Shown here one piece after another: positions 49,401 to 58,699 of a stretch of 64,000 nt of DNA; positions within the stretch are counted from its first letter, which is position 1; each line of letters opens with the position of its first letter. The position numbers were made by a program, and so were the translations under genes. The DNA comes from Promerops cafer (lineage: Eukaryota; Chordata; Aves; Passeriformes; Nectariniidae): NCBI GenBank assembly GCA_013398275.1, contig VZSE01000453.1, positions 22,659 to 86,658 on the forward strand, written 5' to 3'. The notes under the pieces are model-generated. The model was not told where the DNA came from and made no database searches. It saw only the letters and a program-made list of their open reading frames with translations.

Positions 49401-52400
49401 CTCTCTGATGGTAAGGCAGCAGAGCAGGGTGTGGCCAGCCAGCCCCCTGGGACAGCAGTGAATAAGGAAGCCCCAAAGGCGTGTGGACCTCATTCCCCAT
49501 TTTGCATCACTCGCTTCAAAAAGAGGTCCTTGGTATCAAGCGACACCTTGCCTGAGGTGATGGCGGCCCCACAAAGCCTGGAAGAAAAAGCCAACATGGT
49601 TGAGAGGAGGCTGCACCCAGGCAGGGATGCTGTGCAGGCTGATGAGATGTATGCTGAGGGGAGGCTGAGCACAGACAGGGGGGTGCAGGGCAGCAGTGAC
49701 GGGGCTCAGCGCAGCCGACGCTCCCTCCCCTCATGGGGAGCACTGGGGACAGGACCAGCAGTGGCAGCGAGCAGCTCAGAAAGGCAGCTCACTGCTGAGG
49801 CTGCAGACCTGGCCTCAAACTGGGACCCAGTCTCCCCAGGGGCTGTGGTGAACATGGGGGACTTGCACAGCCCAGCTTTGGCTGAGTTGCAGCCAGGCAG
49901 AGCTGGGGTGTGGGGGGCTGCTGGGAGCGAGCAAGCTCAGGGGAGAAGCCACGTGGAGGAGGAGACAAACTCTCTGGAGCAGCTGGGTCGGTTCAGTCCT
50001 CAGCCTCAGCAGCTCAAGGCCAATGCCACAGAGGACCATGTGCCTAGGAGAATGTCTGGGCAAAGCCCAGAAGGAATGTCTCTGAAATCAGCCATCGGAG
50101 AGAACTGTTCACTGTCTCCAAGTAGTCCCCCTCGCAACAACAACAGCACCAAAAAGCCAGCACAGTATGTGCAAGACACTCCTCATGGCTGTCAGGTGCT
50201 CGGCAGGGAAGATGTCCTCAGAGAAACAGAGAAGACAGAGGGCCAGACCCTAGGAGAGCCCAAGGAGGATGAGGAAAGCAACAGCACAGCTGGAGAGAGG
50301 AGCCACATTCCAGGACACAGGGAGGAACCAGCCCTGAACAATTCCAGCCCCTCAAAGGCTGCCAAGACAGACTATGATGAGTACGGTGACACAGAGCAGA
50401 CCCTGGAGGATTTTGACATGTATGGGGAAGAGGAGCATGACCCGCGCTCCTTCCAGGGGGAGATCCGGCAATACTTCATTGCAGCAGTGGAGGTGATCTG
50501 GGAATACGGGGACCAGAGACCCCAGCACTTCCTGAAAGCAACGTAAGTGTGATTTTCCTGCATGGCATGGCACGATGCATGGGATGGCGTGTCCTGGCAG
50601 GCAGCATCACAGTTCTGTACCAGTACAACCTGGCCAGGCAGCCCAGGGCAAGGATGCTCCCAGCACCTCCCCTCTACCCGGGGGGGTTTCAACCCCCAGA
50701 AACTTTGAGCTTCCTTGCAAGTGGGTCAGGGGTGCTCTGGCTCTGTATCCCACTGACCTGTAACAACCCTGCCATGGCTGTCCTCACTATGGGACAGTGT
50801 CACCTGACTTGCCTAACTGGCATCCCCCCGCAGGGACCCCAGAAGAAGCAGGAGGAAGCGTTCCTGGCAGTACCGCAAGGTGGTTTTCCGAGAGTACTTG
50901 GATGATTCTTTCACACAGCCGGTGCAGCGGAGAGAGCTGGACGAACACCTGGGCATCCTCGGGCCCTACATCAGGGCAGAAGTTCAAGATGTCATCATGG
51001 TGAGTAGAAAGTTCCCATTTCCTGTAAAACCATAAATCCCCCTGTTGTTGTTGGAGTTCAGCCAGAGGGAGTGCTGAGGTGGGCCTGCAGGCTCTGCAGT
51101 GCCCATGGGTTAACCTTCAGGGCTTGGGGACAGGAGCTGCCCTGTTGGCATGTGAATGGCACCAGACTGGGAGGCAGAGCCACCATCCAGAGGGACCCCA
51201 GTGGCTGGAGGAGTGGGCCAGGAGGAACCTCTGGGTGTTCAGATGCAAAGCCCAGGACCTGGGACAGACCCAACCCCTGCAACAGCATGGCCTGATCAGG
51301 TCCTGGGCTCCATGGGGAGCCTTTGGGGTGAAGGGATTGCAAAAAGGGTAGTGAGCTAAGCAGGGCACAGTGCAGCTCTTTTAGGTGCTCTGTATGAGGG
51401 CAGGCTTGGGCTTCCCACACTACCAAAGGTCCTTCAACACCTGCCTGAGAAGAAGGTGAAAGGCTCAGGACTTGTGTCCCTGGAGAAGTTGCCCAGTTTT
51501 CATGGAAATCTTCACCAGGATGGATTCAGCACCTTTGGGCTCCAGAGACAGTTGTGTAGCTGACCTTGCTTCCATTGAGCAGGCAAAGGGCCTCACCCTG
51601 CTGACATGAACCCAGGATGTGCTTTGCACCAGAGATTGCACTTCACAGCCACAGCTTGTGGTTCAGCAGGGGTTGGCCACTGCATGGACACCAGCTGGAG
51701 GTCTGGAACCAGGGAGATCCTTCCCACCAGCCGGCTGGACCCACCACCAGGGTCCAGAGCACTGTCAGCATTGCTCCCTCACACATTCCACTGCTTTGCC
51801 TTCCCTCTGGTGCAGGTGACGTTCAAGAACCTGGCCTCACGGCCCTTCTCCTTCCACTCCACACTGACAGCCTATGAAGGCACAACACAGCAGGGTGGGG
51901 TGGTGCAGCCCGGCGGCCACTGGAAATACTCCTGGAAAGTCCTGCCCCAGATGGCTCCAACCACGCAGGAGTTCGACTGCAAGGCCTGGGCTTACTTCTC
52001 CAATGTGGACCTGGTAGGTGGGAGTTGCCATGGGGCATCCCAGGAAGGGGAGGAGGGCAGCATGCCTGGCTGTGAGGTCAAGGAATTTCCTATGAGGCTG
52101 TGCTGAAAGCAGCCTGGGGCTGTGTAGATTCTCAGGTGTCTAATACAATGATGAATACATGCTGGTGCCCTTCCCTTCCCTTCCCTTCCCTTCCCTTCCC
52201 TTCCCTTCCCTTCCCCTGCCCTTTCACCCCTTTCCCCAATTGTTGCAGCTTATGAGACTTGCAAGAAACCAGCATTCTGCAGTTCCTTACCCCTATGCCA
52301 AATCTTCCTGAATTTGGCCCCTGGGTCCAACGCAGTAGGGACTGTTGGCCAGCTGGGCAGACAGACACCACGTCTCTCGAAAGCACATGCAAACACTTGC

Positions 52401-55400
52401 TGCTCAGCCTTTCTTAGCTCAGGGCAGAGTGGGGATGCCTCAGTGAAGCCAGCCATTCCCTCCCTGCACGTGCCCCAAAGTGGGAGCCAGCCCAGGGGTG
52501 CAGATGTGTTCAGCGCCTTCCTCCCTGCTGTGCCCCTTGCTGGTGTCAGCGCTGCCTCCTGCTCAGGGGCAGACCCTGATTTCCTGGCTCCCTGGCAGGA
52601 GAAGGACCTGCACTCAGGCCTCATTGGGCCACTCATCATCTGCAACCGTGGGGTGCTGAGCTACGTTTCCAGGAGGCAGCTGGCTGTGCAGGAGTTCTCC
52701 CTGCTCTTCACCATCTTTGACGAGACCAAAAGCTGGTACTTCCTGGAGAACGTGGACAGAAACTGCCGCCCTCCCTGCCGGATCCAGCAGGACAGCCCTG
52801 ACTTCAGGAGAAACCATTCCTTCCACGGTGAGGATCCTTGCCCTTTCCATCCCACAACCTATATCAGGATGGAGATACCCCAGAGCCTTGGGTCCCTCCT
52901 GACTGCTGCCTTTCCCAGCCATCAATGGCTACGTGAGTGACAGCCTGCCTGGGCTGGTGATGGCCCAGCAGCAACGGGTCCGATGGCACCTCCTGAACAT
53001 GGGCAGCACTGAGGACATCCACTCTGTTCACTTCCACGGGCAGCTGTTCAACGTCAGGACTAGCCAGGAGTATCGCATGGGAGTCTACAACCTTTATCCT
53101 GGTGAGATGCAGCACGGGCACTGTGCACCCCCTCTGCCAGGGCTTCATGTTTGTGCCCTTAGGAAGTTTCTGTGGGGGAATACCAAGGAGGGAGTAGTGG
53201 ATCTGGACTATTCTGTCCCTGTGGTTGCACAGCACTTGGCACAGTGGCATCCCATTACAGGCAGTAACTCCCCTCTGCTCTGCTCTCCATTCCTGGCCAG
53301 GCGTCTTTGGGACGGTGGAGATGTGGCCCTCACATGCCGGGATCTGGAGGGTGGAGTGCAAAGTGGGAGAGCACCAACAAGCTGGAATGAGTGCCCTCTT
53401 CCTCGTGTATGACCCGAGTGAGTGATTTCTCTGTGCCCTGACCCACCCGGGCACACACACAGCCACGACTGGTGTGTATTTGAGCTTCCTCCCCCAGATC
53501 TCTCAGCATTTCTCTTGGGGTGACCTAGGTGGGACCTTCTGTGTTTTCACTCTGAAAAAAAGTCACTACTTCAGCCCTTGCCAGCCTGCACAGCCCAGCA
53601 GAGAGCAGAGTCAGGGACAGCTGGGGTGAAGGCTGGGAGGCCAGCTTCATTGGCCTGCAAATATTTACTCCAAGAGCTCTTGTTTTGCAAATCTGAGGGT
53701 CCCTGGACCTTCCATAAAATGCAGTTACCCAAGGAAGTGCATGCATGGGCTGGTCCCTGCCCGTGCTGTCAGTCAGGTACAGTGCCCAGCTGCCTAGCCA
53801 TATATCAGGAGGTAAACTGAGGCACAGAGCAATGACAGGAGGCAGTGAGTGATGCTGCCTGACTGCAGGTTGGTCTGATAGAAATAGCTCCAAGAGCAAC
53901 TGCAAAATCCACAGTAAACCTCTGATTCCACCCCAGAACAACATGTTTCTACCTCACCATAAGTAAGGACTGGGGAAGTGGTGTGGGAGAGTAGTATTTT
54001 ATCACACTGTGACAGTCTCTCTCCTGTTTATAAAAGAATATTAAATGTCAGCCAGAAAACGTTGCCATAAGTTAAAAATCCACTTAAGATTTCAAATTTG
54101 CATTTTCCCCAGGAGCATTTGACACACAGTGGAGATACCAAGGTGTGACAAGTCACTAATAATAATGGTTATTATAAGAGACAAACATCCCTGTGCTCAG
54201 CAGACCAGAAGAGAGACAGAGAGAGACAGGGGTGTCAGGTAGACTTTCCTTTAGCAATGTGATATTTGTTTTCAAAAGATGCTGCCTAGCAACAAAAAGG
54301 CCCAGGAGCAAGATGTGGGTATAAGGAAGAGACACTTGTCAGCACTGCTGGGACATTAGGACATGGGAATGAGAGGTCATGGACTCAGGGAAAGGAGTTT
54401 GGCAAGAGGCTGCTGTGTCTGATGCTGGAAACTCTCTGCTCTTGACATGGGGGGTGTGAGCAAGAAATTCTGGGTATCCTAAAATCCAGGGATGGATGTG
54501 GAAGCCTCTGAAAGCTATCCCTTGGTGTGAGAGAAACAAGCCTGGGAGCTCCTGGAGGCTTGCAACCCTCCCTGAGCCTGAAGGCTGCCACCCAGCCCAG
54601 ACTTGTGTTGTCTAACCAGCTCTCCCTGGTTTCTGCCCTCCCGTGTTCCTGCAGACTGCCGGAATGCCCTGGGTATGGCCTCAGGTGCCATTGCAGACTC
54701 TCAGATCACAGCCTCGGGGCAGTATGGTGAGTAGCTGGAGGGCAGGTGGGGTCAGGGCAGCTTCAGCCAGTATAACTCACATGTTTGCCTGCCCCAAGTT
54801 CTGCTGCACTGAGTCCCTAGTAGAGGAGTCCTTCTTCCATCCATGCCCATGTCAGCATCCCAGTCAGGACCTGGAGCCTTCCCACGTGGCTGGCCCATTG
54901 TGCCAGTGCTCTGCCACCCTGTGTGTGGCTACTAAACCCCAGGGTGATCCTCAGGCCCTGTGCATGGACCTCTCACCACCTTAGGAAGCAGCAAGGGCCA
55001 GCAGCACCCTTGTGTCTGTGCTGTCTCCTTGCAGGGCAGTGGGCTCCTTCCCTGGCCAGGCTGGACAACAGCGGCTCCGTCAACGCTTGGAGCACCGACC
55101 GCAGCAATGCCTGGATCCAGGTCAGAGGGGCCTCGTGTCTGCAGGCACCACGGGGGGATTGCAGGGCCAAGCTCATGCAGAAGGGCTCATGGATAGGCAG
55201 TGCCTCCCCAGCTATATCCTGCTGTTTCCTCTTCCCTCTGAGAGGGGAGCACCAAGGTCCTAGTGGCAGCTGCTCTGGTCAGGCTGCTGCTGGTCTGACC
55301 CCCATATCCATCCTCAGGGCAGCAGAAGAATCCCTTAATGGTCCAGCTGCAGCACTGGAGTATGCAAAAATCCCCCAAAGACCAAGGCAGAACAGCTCAC

Positions 55401-58400
55401 CTCTCCAAACACCTCTCCCCTGCTCACTCCCAGCTGTTGGCTGACTTGTGCCCTTCTGAACAACTGTTTTAATTACTTTCATAACTAGTGCTCAGTTATG
55501 TCAGGAGGAAGCAAGTTTTCATGTTTATGGGGCATTGCCTGAACATGGCTTGGGTTTTCCATCAGAAGTGAATCCCTGACTTTCATTCTCAGGTGGATCT
55601 TTTGCATCCCACCATTATTCACGGCATAAAAACCCAAGGGGCCCGACAGAAGTTCTCCAGCTTCTACATCTCCCAGTTTGTTGTGTTCTACAGCCTTGAT
55701 GGGCGAAGGTGGAAGACATACAAGGGGAATGCCACGAGCACACAGATGGTAAGGTGAAGGGTCTTGAGCAGAGTGCTTTCCCTGAATGGGGTGTCCTGGG
55801 GTGATGAGGGCTGGGGAGCTCTGTACACAAGGCAGAAACCTCCTGAGCCCCTGAGATTAGGGCAGGAACAGAGATCATTCAGTGCCACGTGACTGAATCA
55901 CAGATCTGCAAGGGACTTGCTGTCTGTGTCCACCTGTCTTATTTTAAATTGTCTGAGCTACCTCTTTCTGCCACCCCAGGTGGCTGTGAGATCCACCTCT
56001 TAATGCTATGTTGCATTTTGCTTAGAGCTAGGCATAAGATTCTACCTGAATATCTTTTTTGACCTCAAAGGCAAACTTGCCCTTCAAAAAATATTCTGTA
56101 GACAGATGATTTGGAGAATCTACAGTCACTAGAAAAAACCCACAACCTAAATATGCATAAGCTGATCAATCCATTGGGAGAAGAGTAGCCAGAAAAGCCT
56201 CCACTGTGTGCACCATCTGTGGCTACAACTTTTCCCAGGTTCAAACGTTTGAGGGCTGACTTTTTTTTCCCTTCTTTTTCTCACCCTTGTTTGGTGAAAA
56301 TATAAAACCAAGTTAATTTGCACAGACCGAAGTTTCTTCTTCTTCTTTTCTTTCTCACACTTCTTTGGCCTGAACCTCATCCCAAATAATTTCCCCGAGC
56401 AGTCATTTTTGCAAGGATGGTGATAAGGTACAGAAGCGCCAGATATGAACAGACAGAAGTTGTTCTTCCCAGTAATGTGTGTCCTATCTCTCTTTCCACT
56501 GCTGCAACAATCCTTTTCCTCCCTTTCCCTGCAGCTGTTCTTTGGAAATGTGGATGCAACTGGAGTGAAAGAAAACCGGTTCAACCCCCCAGTGGTAGCC
56601 CGGTACATCCGCATCCACCCCACCCACTACAACATCCGGGCCACGCTGCGCATGGAACTCCTGGGCTGCGACCTCAACAGTGCGTCCCACCCACAGACCC
56701 CAGCCACCAAAAGGGGGCTCTGCTCTGCTGGGGTGCTGAGTGCCAGCTCCATGTGTGCCAGGACTCCCAGGAATTACGGAGGAGGGAGCTGGAGATGGCA
56801 CTGAGGTGTTGAGGGAACAAAGCTGGAAAGTCTCATTGTGGTCTTAGAGATAAAAATACCAGAGGGAGAGCCTGGGGCCAGCTCTCCCCAGCTTTTTTAC
56901 TGAAGCACAGGAAACTTCCAGCAGCAGCTAAGCTGATAGATGGGGAGCTGCTGCCTCAGGCTGGGGGAGCAGGAAGCAAGCAGAGACAGATGCTGTTGGC
57001 TTTTACTCTGGTTTTGCCAGTTGAAGGTGAGATGGCTCTGATCAACAGTGCAACCTGGGGAAATGATGCCCTGGGATCCTTTCTGTGCCTCTGCACACCT
57101 GCTCTGCAGCAGCTAAAAGCAGCAGAGGCTGTGCTGTCAGCTCGTGCCCCAAACCTGCCAGCTGGCTCTGAAGCAGCAGTGCACAAGCACACCTGATCAC
57201 ACATATGCAGGGTGTCTCCCTGCCAGGTATTCTTGTCCTCCCCTGGAGACAGGTTCTCCTTATGTTTCCTTACACCATAAATTCTTCACATTCCTCTTAG
57301 ATAAAATCTCCAGGGAGAAAAGAAGGTGGGAGTAGTTTGGCCAAAGCCATGCTGCACACAGGGGCCCCAAGCAGTGCAGGGACCATGGCCCTGCAGCAAG
57401 GCACAGAAGAACTTGTAACCAGGGCAAAGGCATGGAGGGCAGCTGGAGCAGTGAGCAGGCAGAAGGCATCTCCATGATGGGTCTGTTCCTGACAAGCATT
57501 TCTCCTCTCTTCCAGGCTGCTCCATGCCTTTAGGAATGGAGAGCAGAGGGATTCCTGATGAGCACATCTCTGCATCCTCCTACAGCGCCAACGTCTTCTC
57601 CAGATGGATACCTGCCCTGGCCCGCCTGAACCTTCAGGGCAGGACCAATGCCTGGAGGCCACAGGTAGCCTGTGCAAGGCAGGCAGGCAGCTGGGATCCC
57701 AGCAGGGTCTCCTCGTCAGGGCTATGTGGGAAGTGTGTGCAGCCACATGCACCGTGCAAGCTGCACACTCACTGCCACACTGATTTAGCACCCAGCAGCT
57801 CCAACCAGATGCCTGGGAGGGCAGGTGAAGCAGAGGGAAGTGCAGGGCCAGCTTGGCTTCAGCTGCAATGAGTGTGTCTTTCTCATTGCTGCTGGAGAGT
57901 TGAAGCAGTCTGTCCTTCCCCAGAACAACAGCCCCACAGAGTGGCTGCAGGTGGACTTTGAAGTAACCAAGAAGGTGACTGCAATCACAACCCAAGGTGC
58001 CAAAGCTCTCTTCACCCAGATGTTTGTGAAGGAGTTTGCTGTCTCCATCAGCCAGGATGGTGTGCACTGGAGCCCAGTCCTGCAAAACAGCAAGGAGAAG
58101 GTAGGCAGAGCTGCTCTGTGACCACAGCCCATGGCCACCCCCAGGGCAGCAAGCACAGCCCTTGGCAGCAAAATGCTCACAGGATTTCCTTCCAAGAGCA
58201 GTGAGCCAGGCTGTGCTTCTTCCTTCCTTAAAGCATCCCAAGGGGTGCTTGTCTGGGTTGATCCTGTCCTCACTATGCCAGCAGAGGAAAGTGCATCCCT
58301 GGTTTCTCTCTCCTTTCCAGATTTTCAAGGCAAACCAAGACCATCAGAGCACGGTGACGAATGCCCTGGAGCCCCCTCTCTTTGCCCGCTATGTGAGGAT

Positions 58401-58476
58401 ACACCCCCGCCAGTGGCACAACCACATTGCCCTGCGAGTAGAGTTCCTTGGCTGCGACACGCAGCAGGAGTACTGA
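34739..58476 (+). CDS. F8: F8: coagulation factor VIII, complete, 26 exons
   Basis: Plasma pro-cofactor; thrombin-activated factor VIII supports factor IXa in activating factor X. Exons: 34739-34890, 38520-38644, 38943-39065, 39542-39754, 40303-40374, 40791-40898, 42692-42913, 43181-43415, 43795-43969, 44882-44975, 45645-45856, 46154-46304, 46450-46659, 47872-50542, 50834-50999, 51816-52013, 52599-52827, 52919-53101, 53301-53417, 54655-54726, 55035-55120, 55593-55748, 56535-56679, 57516-57664, 57924-58100 and 58321-58476 (TGA 58474-58476). They total 6597 nt, 2198 residues, with every junction phase closing. Layout A1-a1-A2-a2-B-a3-A3-C1-C2 with a secretory signal; thrombin sites at Arg384, Arg749 and Arg1556. 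Exon count equals human, and many exon sizes are identical (213, 72, 94, 210, 229, 86, 156, 145, 149, 177). The huge exon 14, the a3 region and the FUNDC2 neighbour exclude factor V. The gene spans 23.7 kb, far shorter than human F8 (about 187 kb). Confidence 0.97.
41275..41690 (-). mobile_element. CR1 LINE, 3' end with ORF2 remnant
   Basis: The + strand begins ATAGAACCATGGAATCATTTAGG, then TTGGAGAAGACCCTTAAGATCATCAAGTCCAAC-like text: the reverse complement of a CR1 tail. The - strand frame retains the C-terminal reverse-transcriptase-ORF signature MSDIGKNFTERVEKHWNRLP. About 415 bases, truncated at its 5' end, inside F8 intron 6. Confidence 0.9.
41927..41966. repeat. Three tandem copies of a 14-base unit
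   Basis: Unit AGCTGGAAATGGAG repeated from 41933, with partial flanking copies, in F8 intron 6. Copies are nearly identical, so it is young. Confidence 0.85.
43181..46659 (+). CDS. F8: F8 exons 8-13: A2 domain
   Basis: From Ser385 onward: TYYIAAEEVDWDYAP, GSKYKKVVFVEYEDV, GILGPVIKGEVGD, NLASRPYNIYPHGLTSVRP, EDGPTEADPRCLTR, SGLIGPLLICSKKSMDQRG and FSVFDENRSWYLEENI. The second activated-protein-C site is kept (DQR|GNQ, Arg574, human Arg562). AQTDFLSIFFSGNTF and LFPFSGETVIMSLEKP close the domain before exon 14. The exon 13 donor is GTTAGT, slightly weak but canonical. Confidence 0.95.
47872..50542 (+). CDS. F8: F8 exon 14: end of A2, a2, B domain, a3 and start of A3
   Basis: Single 2671-nt exon, 890 codons (human about 3.1 kb). 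It starts VWTLGCLNPDFRDRGMHAKF (A2 end), then the acidic a2 with Tyr-Glu runs and thrombin site FQPR|GFS (Arg749). The B domain, about residues 750-1526, is Ser/Asn/Glu-rich, low in conservation, and has about fifteen N-x-S/T sequons, as expected of a glycan-packed domain lost on activation. The a3 segment TDYDEYGD...FDMYGEEE has three candidate sulfotyrosines (1532, 1535, 1548) for von Willebrand factor binding. Thrombin site HDPR|SFQ (Arg1556) is followed by RQYFIAAVEVIWEYG, the start of A3. Confidence 0.95.
50834..53417 (+). CDS. F8: F8 exons 15-19: A3 domain
   Basis: Exon 15 opens with a basic stretch, TDPRRSRRKRSWQYRK, then VVFREYLDDSFTQPV and GILGPYIRAEVQDVIM. Exons 16-19 give VTFKNLASRPFSFHS, EFDCKAWAYFSNVDL, SGLIGPLIICNRG, FTIFDETKSWYFLENV, RNCRPPC, INGYVSDSLPGLVMAQQQR, GSTEDIHSVHFHG, YNLYPGVFGTVEM and GIWRVECKVGEH. 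All match the human A3 order. The basic stretch is a few residues longer than the human equivalent and contains an RRKR furin pattern (see findings). Confidence 0.95.
52168..52215. repeat. (CCCTT)n pentanucleotide microsatellite
   Basis: About nine perfect CCCTT units in F8 intron 16, pure pyrimidine on this strand. Likely length-polymorphic. Confidence 0.95.
54655..56679 (+). CDS. F8: F8 exons 20-23: C1 discoidin domain
   Basis: Residues about 1886-2038. NCRNALGMASGAIADSQITA starts the domain (human KCQTPLGMASG). Then SGSVNAWSTD, IIHGIKTQGARQKFSS, FYSLDGRRWKTYKGNAT (with the conserved sequon) and FNPPVVARYIRIHPTHYNI, ending MELLGCDLN. The exon 23 donor is GTGCGT. Confidence 0.95.
57516..58476 (+). 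CDS. F8: F8 exons 24-26: C2 discoidin domain
   Basis: Residues 2039-2198, the phosphatidylserine-membrane and von Willebrand factor binding domain. CSMPLGMESRGIPDEHISAS opens it. Hydrophobic spike positions are Val-Phe (SANVFSRW, human Met-Phe) and Leu-Phe (AKALFTQM, human Leu-Leu). LNLQGRTNAWRPQ, TEWLQVDFEV and ARYVRIHPRQWHNHIALRVE follow. It ends FLGCDTQQEY (human VLGCEAQDLY). Confidence 0.96.
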
Positions 58477-58688
58477 CGGCTGCAGGGCCAGGAAGAGGCA
58501 GTGCCAGCCCAAGGACACACATCCCACCAGGCACTGAGCCCTCCCCAAGGCTGGAGCCACCCCTCCAGGGGCCTGGCTGCCCCTGCTGCGGGGGAAGAGA
58601 AGGGCTGCAGAGCTTCGCAGTGGCTGGGTCGTTATCTGCCTTTTCCTGTGTCTACCAGAGGCCATATACTCAGACCTAAAGATGAAGA

Positions 58689-58694
58689 ATTAAA
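58689..58694 (+). terminator. F8: Candidate F8 polyadenylation signal ATTAAA
   Basis: ATTAAA, the commonest variant signal, 213 bases after the F8 stop, giving a short 3' UTR compared with about 1.8 kb in human. No nearby AATAAA competes. Confidence 0.5.
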
Positions 58695-58699
58695 CAGTA

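Noticed and set aside
57297..58328. 343-codon frame antisense to F8 exons 24-25
   Set aside because: Opposite strand of conserved C2 coding sequence; explained by codon bias of the sense exons.
34739..58476. Factor V instead of factor VIII
   Set aside because: The a3 segment, the DPR|SFQ site with RQYFIAAVE, the C2 end and the FUNDC2/MTCP1/BRCC3 neighbours all fit factor VIII; factor V has a different repeat-rich B domain.
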